Made by a program: the position numbers and the translations under genes
The notes under the pieces: model-generated
Seen by the model: the letters and a program-made list of their open reading frames with translations, nothing else
Told to the model about the DNA's origin: nothing
Database searches by the model: none
Source: Helichrysum umbraculigerum
Taxonomy: Eukaryota > Streptophyta > Magnoliopsida > Asterales > Asteraceae
Direction: 5' to 3'
Assembly: GCA_949592205.1 (NCBI GenBank)
Contig: CATIUR010000004.1
Coordinates: forward strand, 83,365,337-83,429,336
DNA: 64,000 nt
Shown: piece after piece, positions 1 to 11,006 of the stretch
Layout of the letters: each line of letters begins with the position of its first letter
Position numbering within the stretch: position 1 is the first letter of the stretch

Positions 1-159
1 TCTAAATAAAGATATCTGGATTTTAAGAAATTAATTAAATAACTTGTTTATTATTTAATGATACATAATATGATGTATGTCGTAAAAGTCTTAATTCTTA
101 GATTTATCATGCGATAATTTTATATATCTTTATACTTATATGAAAACATTTGGGGGTCT

Positions 160-410
160 ACTAATTGTTTCCTCTGTTGTACGAAAGTACAGACCTGGTT
201 TCTAATTAGTATTATTAAATAAAGCAAAAAGAAAGAGAAATCTTTCAGAAATAAAAAAAATAAAATAAAAAAATCAAACTATGTCGCTTTGTTGTACGGC
301 TGTACAGACCTGTCACCGCTGGTTTGATTAAAGAAAAATTGCTTTACCAGAATCAAGTTATGTCGCTTTGTTGCATGAAAATGCAGACCTGTCACCAATG
401 TCTTGATTCT
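160..410 (+). repeat. Three tandem two-stem RNA-like motifs
   Basis: Units at 160-210, 272-329 and 349-410. Each has an outer stem (ACTAATT/AATTAGT; AATCAAAC/GTTTGATT; AGAATCAAG/CTTGATTCT) and an inner 5-bp hairpin (TGTAC-GAAA-GTACA at 178-191; TGTAC-GGCT-GTACA at 293-306; TGCAT-GAAA-ATGCA at 372-385). The single-stranded parts are conserved: 'TATGTCGCTTTGT' before the inner hairpin in units 2 and 3, and 'GACCTG' after it in all three. Stem sequences differ between copies while pairing is kept. No known RNA family was recognised; function unknown. Confidence 0.7.
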
Positions 411-750
411 TAAAAATGGATTTCATATATTTATTTGGAATATAAAAGTAAATTGCATGATTAAGTTTAAGAGTATATTATATATGGAAATCATAAGTAA
501 TATTCATATTAACAATAAAGGGTATATTCAGAAAAATGAATATAGATTGTTTAAAGTGGACAAATATATTAGTAATCATTCATGAGCTATATATTACATA
601 AATAATAATCATTTTTATTTATACATTATAGTTATCCATGTTAATTAAATTGTTTAAATTTTAATTTATGAAACAGATTTTTAGTATTGGTATTTTGATT
701 CTTAAATATTAGTTTGATGCTTATTTTTAATTTTTATTCAGTATTCTACT

Positions 751-783
751 TGAGGACAAGCAGAACTTAAGTGTGGGGATATT
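751..783 (+). other. Polypurine tract of element E
   Basis: 'ttgaggacaagcagaactt' followed by 'aagtgtggggatattt' lies directly before the LTR start TGATAAGC. This is the plus-strand priming tract form typical of Athila/Tat elements. Confidence 0.75.
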
Positions 784-2307
784 TGATAAGCATCAAATAG
801 ATAGTATATTTTATAATAATTTATCCAAATATTTATATACATTTTAGTGCATTTATATGATTTTAGATACTTATTTCGTTAATATTTGCAGGAATGTATT
901 TTAATTAAAGATTGAAGAAAAAGGAACGAGAACAAGTCCAAAACTGAAGAAAATGAAGTACTTGAAGAAGTTGGAGCTTAGACCTTAAAGAATTGAACAC
1001 TAAAATGATAATATTGAAGAGTTGGGCCAAAATGAAGATTAAAATCCGTAAAAGACGAGAAGAAAGCCCAAATAGAAGCCTGGCCCGAAGTTGGAAGATT
1101 CTGGAAAGAAGATCCAACCGGCGGTTGGATTACCCAACCGGCGGTTGGGGTATTAAGGGATAAAGGCGGTTCCAGACGTGGAGTTGGAGTAGGACTCAAG
1201 TTAACCCAACTAGTGGTTGGGAAGTCCAACCGGCGGTTGGAGTGGCGGTTTATAAAACTATAAATAGAGGTGTCATTCAGGCTTAACCATATACGATTCT
1301 TAGAATACAAAGTCGAATATTAGGGTTTAAGGTCGACTTAAGGTGCGAATTTGGAGGCTAAGGAGCTAGGGTTTGAAGGTTTTTAACCTTAGGAAAAGCT
1401 GGTTTGACAATTGGTTCGGTTTCTTTATCCTTGTAACTTTAATAACCTTATTGAGTTAATTTATGGATATTGTTTATTTGATTTAATTGTGAATTTGGTT
1501 TTCGTTATTACTATTTGAATGAATGTTTATTGAGTTTATTATATGAATTTATGTTTATGTTGGAACTATATTATTGAATGTTTATTATACATGAATTATC
1601 TATATTATATTATATTAATGATTGTTCTTGACATAGTTAACTGATTTATATTAAACGAGGATGACCATATTAAGTTTTTATAAATTAAGTGAATGTGTTT
1701 ATGTCTTGATCTTAACCTTATGCGATAGACGAAGAATATAATTCATTGATGTTAAGTAATATTGTGATTCACGCCATACCAATGAAATTGTACTAATAAA
1801 CTGCTGATAGATCTTAATAATTAGTGATACTTTGCGTAACTTTATGATTGTGTTGCTATGATGAAGATTAGCTTAAGCCTAAGTAATTTTCTACATTAGT
1901 AATTCACCAATAATAATAGCCAACAAGCAAATAGACATAATTAAGTATAATAAGTTTAATAAATAATAGTTTGAATAATTATAATCTTCTATCCAATTGA
2001 GTATTCTTAAGTTGAACTTTAGACTTATCTATTAGAATCTGTAATAATTATAAATATGTTCGTTCGGAACTAAAACGTCCCCCTTATCTTGTATATTATT
2101 GTGAATAATTGTAAATTGTTGTAATTAGGAGTAAATAGATAATTAGTTATAAAATTAGAATCACGTTCCATGTGTTCGAACTTGGACTTACTTATGAAGC
2201 TATATTATACGAACGGGTTAATCTTGCCTTAATTGTGTGATAGTATTATTTAGTATTTCCTTAATTTAAAACTTGTGATTATAATTGCCAATACTTAGCA
2301 CACATCA
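784..2307 (+). mobile_element. 3' LTR of element E
   Basis: The LTR starts with TGATAAGC right after the tract and probably ends with ...CACATCA at 2307, where homology to an inverted Athila 3' UTR scrap begins. Length is about 1.5 kb. It contains a palindrome cluster and a TATA box (separate entry). The second LTR lies outside the window, so the right end is inferred from the junction only. Confidence 0.7.
1114..1266 (+). promoter_or_regulatory. Palindrome cluster and TATA box in E LTR
   Basis: Four near-identical inverted repeats of the form CCAACCGGCGGTTGG stand at 1114-1128, 1133-1149, 1205-1221 (core varied to CCAACTAGTGGTTGG) and 1226-1240. They end 10 bp before 'tataaaactataaatag' (1250-1266). 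The arms contain CGGTTG, which fits the MYB core CNGTTR, so they may be paired MYB sites. That reading is inference. Confidence 0.6.
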
Positions 2308-2787
2308 GAAGGGTTGGCTTGAAAAGATATGAAAGAAATGGGTTAATCCTAATAAATGCCAAGATCATCTAATTGCACCTATACCGCGTACGGTACTCAT
2401 TTGTATGGTCTCGAAACGCATTACATGAGCAAGTTCTAATTCAAAGACACATGCATCGGCGCACACTCCGAAATGAAAGTGAAGCATTAAAAATGAATCC
2501 TTATAATGGTCTCAAATACCTCACAACAAAAGGGGTTATGTGCACCAAGTCATGCAATGCCTAAAGGATTTCTCGATTTCAGTTTAAGATACGTTCTTAT
2601 TTTTGCCTTATCTTACTTTCCAAAGAAATTTATTTATTTTGACAGAAGGTTTATCCCTTTAAAAGCATTTTCTAAGACTAAAATCTTTAAAAATATCCGA
2701 AATCAACCGAATGGATGTCGGACACCGTCGAGGTTGGGTTATCGAATGTTTTAGTGAATAAAAATCTCAACCTTTTAGGTTGGTTTT
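2308..2787 (-). mobile_element. Fragment X: inverted Athila 3' UTR remnant
   Basis: The reverse complement of about 2308-2500 aligns by eye with the 3' UTRs of B (about 18280-18480), A (about 53740-53960) and C (minus strand, about 33900-34040). It includes the conserved words 'tctgaattagaacttgc'-like and 'ataggtgcaattagatga', and the covarying hairpin at 2382-2395. Neither end of the source element is visible. It is the sequence into which E and A inserted. Confidence 0.65.
2382..2395 (-). other. Conserved Athila 3' UTR hairpin (fragment X)
   Basis: On the minus strand TACCG-TACG-CGGTA: a 5-bp stem with a UNCG-class tetraloop. It is the same position and shape as the hairpins at 18379, 53839 and 33925. 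Confidence 0.6.
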
Positions 2788-5218
2788 TGATGACACGCAA
2801 AAAGTCAAGTTTTAAAAAGTCAAGTTTTTATGTGTCATTATCTCACCTTTTTAGCCCGAATAATGATGAATACACCTAAAATTAATACTTTATTATTAAA
2901 ACTCATCACATGGGCTAAAATATAGACAACGTTTCAAAAATCATCTTAAATGGTCGAAAAACACGATAAATGTAATGAATACGATCATAAGCATTCTCGT
3001 TCACTCGTTTTAACACTTTTTGAGCTACGAATGGAATTATGACCTCTAACTTATGTCATTTTATTCGTTAGGAAATTACGATCGCATGGATATAAAGAAC
3101 GCTCAAAATGGATAACCGACGAAGAAGTTATGCCCGAACGAAATATCCAAGCAACTGAAGGCCAACGATACGGGAGAACCAAGCCGTATACAGGCAAGCA
3201 CAACCATATACGGCCTGGCCATGACCGTATACAGCCTGGCATGGGCGTATACGGCCTGTGCTCAGCTGTATATGGCCAGTCTCCCCCGTATACGGTCGCG
3301 TCTCTCCCGTATCGCCCCCATTCTCTCCCGTATACGGTCAATCTTGCCCTTATTCGATGTCTTGGCCGTACAAAATAGAATTTTGATACGGTTGGGAAAT
3401 ACAGCTGAGATTTTGGAGGTAGGAATATGGTTGAGGAATACGGTTAAGCCATGCCTATAAATACTCATCACCACCATCTCATTTTCATCATCCAACAATC
3501 CATTCTTCATTTCTATCTTTCATTCCTCTCTCTACTCTCTTTCTAGAAATAATTAGATTAGGTTAGTATAATTAAGCTAGTAGATTAGCGTCTAGCTTAG
3601 TTGTAACGGAGGTTCTCCGAGACTGCAATTACGCAAGATTTGTAATAACGCTTTGTCATGTTCTATTATAATCTCTATCTTGTTATTCTAAATATGTTGT
3701 GCTGCTGCCATGATTATTTAGAAATGCTTGCTAGAATTATTGCCATGCTTAGCTAAACAAATCTGTGTTTGCTATGATAGTCGTTATGCTAGGGTAGTTA
3801 TGCTTTAATCACGCCGTTACTCTGTCTGTATGCTGTTGATATATATTTGAATATGTGAATTGAGTCTCCAATGTTTATCTATCCAACTTATGCTGTGGTT
3901 TGTAACTTACTGCTAGAACTTAACTAGTGGTACGCCGCTTATTATTCTGTGTCTGATGATCGTTGAACTCGACATGGCCGGTGTTCTCCTGGTTGAAATA
4001 CACCGGAGGGAGACACGGAGCGTAGGATTAGAGATAGATTAGATTCACTTCATATAACAAATGTTTTAGAGAGAACTTTCAGAAAATTTGTGACTTAACC
4101 ATTTATCCAGTTACTCTGCACGAATAAACTGATCCCTGTATGCTGCTCTTCTGTATGTTCTTGTTTGGTTGTTGCTTTAGGGTTTGCATGCTAGTATCAC
4201 TTGTGCTATTGGATGTATAATTAGGTTTTCGAATATAAATTGACTGCATAAACCAGTTTAACATGCGTAGAATAGTTATGCTGATTTATATGAAATAATG
4301 ATGAACAATTTAATCAACCATTAGACCAGACCATCCCAACTTGTTCCGGTGGGAAACCCATGTTCATGTTTTTGTTTATTCAACAATTCATTCCCTGATT
4401 CGGATATCTCAGATGTCCGAGATTGGGGAACAAGACTCGAGGATGGTTGTTGGTTAAATCGGTTTCTACATTTGGGAGAACTTCAGGTGTAGTTTACATT
4501 CCATAGCTGTTATCCTGGTGACATGTTATTTATCTGATTGCGGACAACTCTACGTTAGATAGATAATAGGCTAGGAGCTATGGCTCATTAGGACATATAT
4601 ACCAAGTCCAGGATAGACAACAAGGACCTTTTAATGTAGCAACGGAAATACCGTCTAACAGCTGAATACATGGTATAGCGTTGGAAACACCACTGGTGTA
4701 GTACAAATACGTGGAAGCCATGGAAAAGCTGTAGGTAGATTACTTTGTTATCATTGATTGTTCCAAGTACATCTGTTAAATCCTGATCCTGTCATCATAA
4801 CTAATATTTTAACTAAACTAACTACCCCTGAATATCATATATGATTATCAGAGTAAACACTTGCGTTAATCTGTAGTTCTCGTAGTCACCTCACCTCCAT
4901 CACTTTAGGTTAATTTTAAATTAATTAGGTAGAACAGAAAAGAAACAAAACCCTCATCAAACTCTTGATAAACCAGCTAAATTACAAAAGATAATTAGAA
5001 GTCTAGATCCCATGCCTGTTGTAGTTTGAAGAACGACCCTAGGTCATACCTATCGCTGTACTCACCTATAGCTTTAGTATACTTAGGCCCCGCAAACATA
5101 AATTTTAAAACCCGCTGATCGCAGCCCGGTACTGTTTGGTCAGTTCTTCGACGACGAGGACGTTTCTGCCCTTCGCAGGAAAGGTAGAATTTTAGACCTG
5201 ACGCTTCGGGCGGCATCA
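2788..5218 (+). mobile_element. 5' LTR of element A
   Basis: It starts TGATGACACGCAAAAAGTC, matching the LTR starts of B (TGATGTGACGCAAAAAGTC) and, on the minus strand, C (TGATATCGCGTAAAAAGTC). It ends ...GGCATCA six bases before the primer site. About 2.4 kb. It contains a GTATAC palindrome array, a TATA box at 3456-3463, a downstream C/T-rich leader (about 3465-3545), and blocks resembling the 3' half of the B LTR ('tatagcgttggaaacacc'-like around 4675). Confidence 0.75.
3183..3463 (+). promoter_or_regulatory. CCGTATACGG palindrome array and TATA box in A LTR
   Basis: About eight copies of a GTATAC-centred palindrome (best form CCGTATACGG) lie between 3183 and 3340, usually followed by CC or TC, in a region of higher G+C than its surroundings. 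The TATA box 'tataaata' is at 3456-3463, so the array sits about 120-280 bp upstream of the promoter, within U3. The same word recurs in the B LTR. Confidence 0.6.
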
Positions 5219-5224
5219 GGTTTT

Positions 5225-5242
5225 TGGCACCGCTGCCGGGGA
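5225..5242 (+). other. Primer binding site of A (tRNA-Asp)
   Basis: TGGCACCGCTGCCGGGGA follows the LTR end. It matches the complement of the plant tRNA-Asp(GUC) 3' end (TGGCGCCGTTGCCGGGGA) with two differences, the usual primer of Athila elements. Confidence 0.85.
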
Positions 5243-5398
5243 CTACAACGACCGATTTAGGATTTTAGTTATCTTAGTTATTTAGCGATCCTTTCAGAAG
5301 ATCAATATCATCCGAAAGTTCCTTTTCCGTTCTTTCCTTTTCAGTACCCTTTCCTTTCCAAAACTCTCTTTTCTACCAAACCCAAACTTCCATCAGCC

Positions 5399-6816
5399 AT
5401 GACGAATCGTATCACTCTCGCATCAACCTGCACACCACTGCTGGAGGGAAGAGGATGACCTATCGTACTACCACCTGACGGAAACTTCGAAATTAAGCCG
5501 ACCATTATCAAATTACTTAAAACCTTCTGCCAATTTCACGGTTTTCCGCTTGATGATCCAAACTTACATTTTAACAGATTCATCAATCTTTCTGACTCCT
5601 ATGAACAATTAGGAACTCCTAGAGACGTCATCCGACTCTATCTTTTCCCTTACTCTTTATCTTCACGTGCTCGGGCATGGTTTGATGAACTTGAACCCAA
5701 TTCGATTCATACTTGGGAGGAGTTGGCTACTAAGTTTATGGCTAAGTTTTTCCCTCCTTCCAAACAAACCAAGCTTAAAGATGACATCATCAACTTCCAC
5801 CAAGGAAATGATGAATCATTATCCTCAGCATGGGAACGATTTAAGAAATTACTTCATAGATGTCCAAATCATCAGACGATTAAAACGAACCTTATCTGCA
5901 TATTCTATAACGGTCTGAACCCTCACCACAAATCAACCCTCGATGCTGCTTCGCTAGGAAACTTCATGTCACACACTTCAGAAGAAGCATGGGAGCTAGT
6001 TGAGACGATGATGATGCATCAACATGACTGGGAGTCTGGAACCACTGAGGAAGTAAGAAGTACTTCCGATCCAACCTTAGAAGCTTTGCAAGATCAAGTT
6101 GATAATCTTACCAAAGTCTTCGAAGGTCTACAAGACTTTTTAAACCTCAACGAAGGAATGATTTCCAAAGATCATCCACTCGTAAAGGTAAGGAAGAAAT
6201 TCTTGTCACAACTGTCAAAAGCCCTGAACCAAACTTTCATTCTACATCTTTTGTTCAGCGGCCAATCAAAACCCCACTTATTCAACCTCTGTCTACTCTA
6301 CCAACCCCTCTATCCGATTCCTTTATCAACCCTCAACAACACTATAATGAAACTTTAACTAACTTCATGATTGAACAAAATAACGTTAATAGACAAGTAA
6401 TAGCTTTTCAAGGTAAGATTGATGCTTTACTTAGAATTTCCCAAGATTTAATTAAAAACCTGCAAGTTAGTCTTAAACAATTATTTTCAAAAGTTGAGGA
6501 GAGCCAAAGAGAAATCGCGATCAGTAACGACATCCTAGTTGTTACTAGAGGAGGTAAAGAAACCAGAATTGAACTAACCTCAGATAATCCTTCAAATAAA
6601 CCTTCTACTTCTACCGAACCATCTGCTAATCCAGTGCCTAGTGACACCCCTGTCACTGCACCAGATCCAGTGTCCACTCAAGCTCCAGAAATCATTCCGC
6701 GTACTCGAATTCCATTTCCTGGTAGGCTTAAAAAGGAGAAGCAAGAAGAACAGTTTGGGAAATATCTTGAGATGTTTAAAAGCCTGCACTTAAACGTTAG
6801 ATTATTAGATGCTTAA
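5399..6816 (+). pseudogene. gag: Athila gag (broken)
   Basis: Capsid-forming Gag of the Athila lineage. Translation from ATG 5399 gives the retrotransposon-gag core (about 5480-6010), recognisable by ARAWFDELEPNSIHTWEELA, then FFPPSKQTKLKDDI, a 'LYEAWERFK'-like stretch, and a FYNGLNP motif. A coiled-coil-like segment (about 6375-6520) and a Ser/Thr/Pro-rich linker follow. Breaks: TGA at 5456 near the N-terminus, a frameshift near 6240 (frame of 5399 to frame of 6367), and TAA at 6814. The downstream protease is in the frame of 6367, so gag and pol were once one ORF. No zinc knuckle is visible. The copy is not functional. Confidence 0.85.
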
Positions 6817-6822
6817 TTAGAA

Positions 6823-7503
6823 ATGCCTAGTTGTGCAAAATTCTTCAAAGAACTTCTTTCAAATAAAGAAAAATTAAGGCAAATAGTTAATATACCCTTA
6901 GATGCTGAATGCTCTGCAATCATATTACTTGGCCTTCCACCAAAACTAGGAGATACTGGCCGTTTCACTATTACTTGTATTCTTCAAAATACCCAAGTTA
7001 GTAATGCCTTAGTTGACCTAGGTGCTAGTGTCAACCTTATGCCTTACTCACTTTATAAGAAACTAGGATTAGGTGAACTGCTACCCACTCAGATGACCAT
7101 CCAATTAGCTGATAGATCAGTTAAACTCCCTCGGGGGATTGCTGAAGATATTATGGTCAAAGTAGGTAAATTTATCTTCCCAGTTGACTTTGTCATTATG
7201 GATATTGAGGAAGATGCCCACGTTCCCCTCATCCTTGGCAGACCTTTCCTAAACACTGCCAAGGCTGTTATTGACGTAAATGAAAAATCTTTAAAACCGA
7301 GGGTCGGAATGAAGGAAGTCACCTTTAATGTCAATAATTTGATGAAACAACCTGTGGGAGAAGATCTTGGTCTTGTGGATTCCATGCAGGAAATATATGA
7401 CGAGCATTTGGAGGAGATTCTAGTAGTTAACAGTCACGACCCTCTTCCCATCACAGTCATCACTACAAGAAGACTATGCCAGGACAATGTTGGACTCTGC
7501 TAA
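6823..7503 (+). pseudogene. pol: Athila pol: aspartic protease domain
   Basis: Retropepsin-type protease that would process the Gag-Pol polyprotein. The active-site region reads LVDLGASVNLMP (about residues 66-77 of this stretch), the Athila variant of the usual D-T/S-G triad. The flap/second-strand region and the conserved VPLILGRPFL motif (about residues 137-146) follow. It joins gag in frame after the TAA at 6814 and runs to a TAA at 7501. The leading EMPSCAKFFKELLSNK segment is the standard Athila Gag-PR junction. Confidence 0.85.
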
Positions 7504-8202
7504 GCTATCTCTGACAAAACAGCACACTCTGAGGAGCTGCTATTTCCTTTATCTGAAATGAAGTATCCTCTTGCACCGCCTGACAGCACTCCCACGAACA
7601 ACTCCTTTGTTGTTGTTCCCTTAGGCGAAGGCATCCCTCTATCAATCTTACAAAGGGGTCAAACTGATTCATCACCTTCAGTAGCTGAAATTCTCAAATC
7701 CTTTGAGGAGATTGAATCAGAAATCTCAGCTGAGCCGTAACTATCTGAAGGTTGTGTGCCACAAAATCCTGAAATCACCATAAGTACATCCTCAACAGCT
7801 CAATTTCAGAGGTTTGCATTCACCGACAACAACGATATCATCTTTGCTGAAGACAATGCAACCTCCTCATCATCTATAAGCAAATACGAGCTGAAAAAGA
7901 ATGCACTCTCTAATGAGACAGAATTAGTAGAAATATCATCAGCCACCGTAGCCGACTCACCTCCAAACAAATCAGAATTCCAAATGGAGTATGATGAGTT
8001 ACGAAGAGACGAGATAGCTCGAATGAAACCTTCCACTGAAGAACCACCAGAGTTGGAGCTGAAGGAACTACCGTCTCATCTAGAGTATGCTTTTCTTGAA
8101 GGAACCCCACACTTACCTGTTATAATTGCAAAAGGTTTTACACCCGAAAAGAAAGCAAAACTCATTCAAGTGTTGAAGTCACATAAGAAGGTGATTGCAT
8201 GA
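7504..8202 (+). pseudogene. Athila pol: PR-RT linker
   Basis: In frame with the protease and interrupted by TAA at 7738-7740 and TGA at 8200-8202. It is low-complexity, rich in Ser, Glu and Pro, and ends in 'ELKELPSHLEYAFL', the conserved lead-in to Athila reverse transcriptase. The TGA falls where relatives carry Trp ('IGWTI'-like), so it looks like a TGG to TGA change. No catalytic domain. Confidence 0.75.
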
Positions 8203-8214
8203 AAAATCTCTAAT

Positions 8215-9825
8215 ATGCAAGGGATTAGTCCAAACTACTGCACGCACAAGATACTCATGGAAGACGACTTTAAAACTTCTGTACAGAGACAGAGGAGAGT
8301 CAACCCGAAGATTCAAGATGTGGTCAAGAAGGACGTTATCAAACTCTTGGATGTTGGCTTGATCTATCCTATTTCAGATTCCCCATGGGTCAGCCCAGTT
8401 AAGGTTGTCCCCAAGAAAGGAGGAATGACGGTTATCGCTAATGAAGATAGTGAACTTATTCCAACACGGACCGTCACAGGTTGGACGGTGTGTATCGAAT
8501 ATTGGAAGCTAAATGAAGCCACTCGAAAAGATCATTTCCCTCTGCCGTTCATTGATCAAATGTTAGAAAGATTGTCTGGGAACGAGTTCTACTGTTTCCT
8601 TGATGGTTTCTCTGGCTATTTTCAGATTCCTCTTGATCCTAAGGACCAGGAAAAGACGACCTTCACATGTCCTTACGGAACATTCGCTTACCGACGCATG
8701 CCTTTTGGGCTATGCAACGCACCTGCTACATTCCAAAGGTGTATGGTGGCGATATTCCACGATATGATTGAATAGTGTATGGAAGTATTCATGGATGACT
8801 TCTTAGTCTTTGGATACTCCTTCACCTCTTGTCTTTCCAACCTCGAACGAATGTTAACCCGATGCGAAGAATCGAATCTTGTCTTAAACTGGGAAAAGTG
8901 CCACTTTATGGTGAAGGAAGGAATAGTTCTAGGACATCGAATATTAAAGTCTGGAATTGAAGTTGACAAAGATAAAGTTGAGACCATTGCCAAACTTCCG
9001 CTACCTACTTTTGTTAAAGCCATTCGCAGTTTTCTAGGTCACGCCGGATTCTACCATCGATTTTTTAAGGATTTCTCCAAGATTTCTCGACCTATGACAC
9101 ACCTTCTCGAGAAGGACACTCCGTTTGTCTTTTCAGATGACTGCCTGAAAGCTATCAATATTCTACAGGATCAGCTCACACATGCACCGATCATGGTTGC
9201 TCCTGACTGGAGTCTCCCATTTGAGATCATGTGCGACGCCAGTGACTTTGCTGTTGGGGCCGTCTTAGGGCAAAGGAAGGTTAAGCATTTTCAACCAATA
9301 TACTACGCCAGCAAGACACTCACCGACGCTCAAGAGAATTACACTACTACAGAAAAGGAGCTGCTTGCGGTAGTATTTGCTTTTGATAAATTTCGTTCTT
9401 ACTTAATATTGTCCAAAACTATTGTCTATACAGATCACTCAGGCTTGAAGTATCTTTTCAAAAAGCAAGATGCTAAACCAAGACTACTTTAATGGATTTT
9501 GCTTCTCCAAGAATTTGACATAGAAATCAAGGATAAGAAGGGAGCAGAAAACGTCGCAGCAGATCATCTCAGTCGATTGGAAAACCCATCGATGGAAAAG
9601 CTTAATGAAAAAGAAATTCAAGATCAGTTTCCTGAAGAACAACTCATGAATGTCGGAGGCCACCAGAAGGGATCACAATACAACTATAACCCTTGGTACG
9701 CAGACTACGCTAATTATCTGGTTGGAGGAATTGTGCCAAAAGGAATGCCCACCTCTAGAAAGCGCAAATTCTTCAGAGACGTTAAAAATTACTTTCGGGA
9801 AAGTATGCCCAGACCAAATCATTAG
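8215..9825 (+). pseudogene. pol: Athila pol: reverse transcriptase and RNase H
   Basis: Would copy element RNA into cDNA in virus-like particles. Seen in order: ISDSPWVSPVKVVPKKGG, FPLPFIDQMLERL, FLDGFSGYFQIPLDPKDQEK, PYGTFAYRRMPFGLCNAPAT, then the catalytic box as VFMDDFLVFG (a YxDD variant) just after a TAG at 8773. RNase H begins at about 9228 with MCDASDFAVGAVLGQR and includes YTTTEKELLAVVFA and a YTDHSGLKYL stretch. A TAA at 9490 interrupts its end, and the frame is lost near 9790. Dead copy; family assignment to Athila is firm. Confidence 0.88.
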
Positions 9826-10940
9826 AAGATGCGCAGACGAGAGGGAAGCAAGGAACATTCTCCACCAGAGTTATCACGGACCCACTAGAGGGCATCATGG
9901 AGCAAATATGACCGCAAAGAAAGTATATGATTCCGGCTTTTATTGGCCGACCATTTTCAGAGATGCTCACGACTTGGTAAAACGTTGTGATGCTTGCCAA
10001 AGGTTTGGAAGTATCTCACGGAGGAGTGAAATGCCACTTACTAACATCCAGGCTTGCGAGATCTTTGACATATGGGGTTTGGATTTCATGGGACCATTCC
10101 AGAAGTCCTTCGGAAAAGAATACATTCTAGTGGTTGTCGACTATGTCTCTAGGTGGGCCGAGGCACAAGCATTTCCTACTAATGACTCACGAGTAGTGAC
10201 CAAGTTCCTCAGGCAACTCTTTTCTCGTTTCGGAACTCCAAAGGCGATCATCAGTGATCGGGGCACACAGTGCTCAGTTTATGAGGACATTACAGTATTA
10301 TGGTGTCACCCATAAGACCTCTACGGTCTATCACCCGCAGACGAATGGGCAAGCCGAAGTGACAAACAGAGCGCACAAAAGGATCTTAGAATGAACCATG
10401 GTGAATCATAGGGAAAGATGGGCCAATAAATTAGACGATGCTCTGTGGGCGTTCAGAACTGCATGTAAGTCACCATTAGGGACCACGCCTTACAGACTAG
10501 TCTATAGGAAAGCGTGTCATCTGCCGATAGAGTTGGAATACAAGGCTTACTAGGCGCTGAGAGATTGCAATCTAGACCCTTCCACAACAGGATTACATCG
10601 CAAGATGCAGCTGAACGAACTAGCCGAATTGAGAGACCAAGCCTATGATAGTTCTCTACATTTCAAGGAGCGAACCAAGAATACTCACGATGCTAAACTT
10701 AAGTATTATAAGTTCAAACCTGGAGATAAAGTTCTCCTCTACAATTCGCGCTTCAAGAAATTCTCAGGCAAATTCAGATCAAGGTGGAGCAGACCATTCG
10801 TGATATCAAAGGTATTTACCTTTGGGGCAATCGAACTAGAGGCACCGGAGGGTAATTTTAAAGTCAATGGCCACCGCTTAAAGCACTACATTGAAGACTT
10901 TCCTTCCGGTGAGGAAGTCTATATCTTTGAACCCTCTTGA
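9826..10940 (+). pseudogene. pol: Athila pol: integrase
   Basis: Would insert cDNA into the genome. The HHCC zinc finger is seen at about 9860-9999 (HHGANMTAKKVYDSGFYWPT then CDACQRFG). The catalytic core starts at about 10066 (WGLDFMGPFQ) and continues through the second Asp (IISDRGTQC) to YHPQTNGQAEV (the Glu) at about 10330. The C-terminal GPY/F-like part ends FKVNGHRLKHYI. Three frames are used: frame of 9650, then a shift near 10270-10299 into the frame of 10605, with further TGA and TAG codons around 10393 and 10551. Confidence 0.85.
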
Positions 10941-10958
10941 GCGGACAAGTAGGTAAAA

Positions 10959-11006
10959 GAGTCAAGCTAATGACTCGTCAAACAAGTGCTCTTGGGAGGC
11001 ACCCCA
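10959..11006 (+). other. Post-pol double hairpin of Athila (copy in A)
   Basis: Hairpin 1 is GAGTC-AAGCTAAT-GACTC (10959-10976). Hairpin 2 is TGGG-AGGCAC-CCCA (10993-11006). Between them lies an AAG-TGCT-CTT half-palindrome. The same arrangement with changed but still paired stems follows the replacement ORF of B (16213-16264) and occurs again at 17165-17212. Confidence 0.6.

Larger units (their letters stand above)
1..783 (+). mobile_element. Element E, 3' end of internal region (Athila/Tat-like)
   Basis: AT-rich non-coding sequence ending in a polypurine tract and followed by an LTR, so it is the 3' untranslated part of an LTR retrotransposon whose coding part lies left of the window. No ORF here looks real. 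It carries three copies of a structured motif (160-410, separate entry). The lineage call rests on the tract, which has the form 'gaggacaagcagaactt' followed by 'aagtgtgggg', typical of Athila/Tat elements. Confidence 0.75.

Noticed and set aside
160..410. Hammerhead or other known self-cleaving ribozyme
   Set aside because: The hammerhead core CTGATGA and matching GAAAC were not found in the units; GAAA here is a hairpin loop.
905..1310. Minus-strand ORFs of 70 and 110 codons in the E LTR
   Set aside because: They overlap the palindrome cluster and TATA box, show low-complexity composition and match no family.
3051..3510. Four overlapping 79-96-codon ORFs on both strands in the A LTR
   Set aside because: Their openness comes from the repeated CCGTATACGG word, which gives repeating Val-Tyr-Gly or Arg-Ile-Arg peptides.
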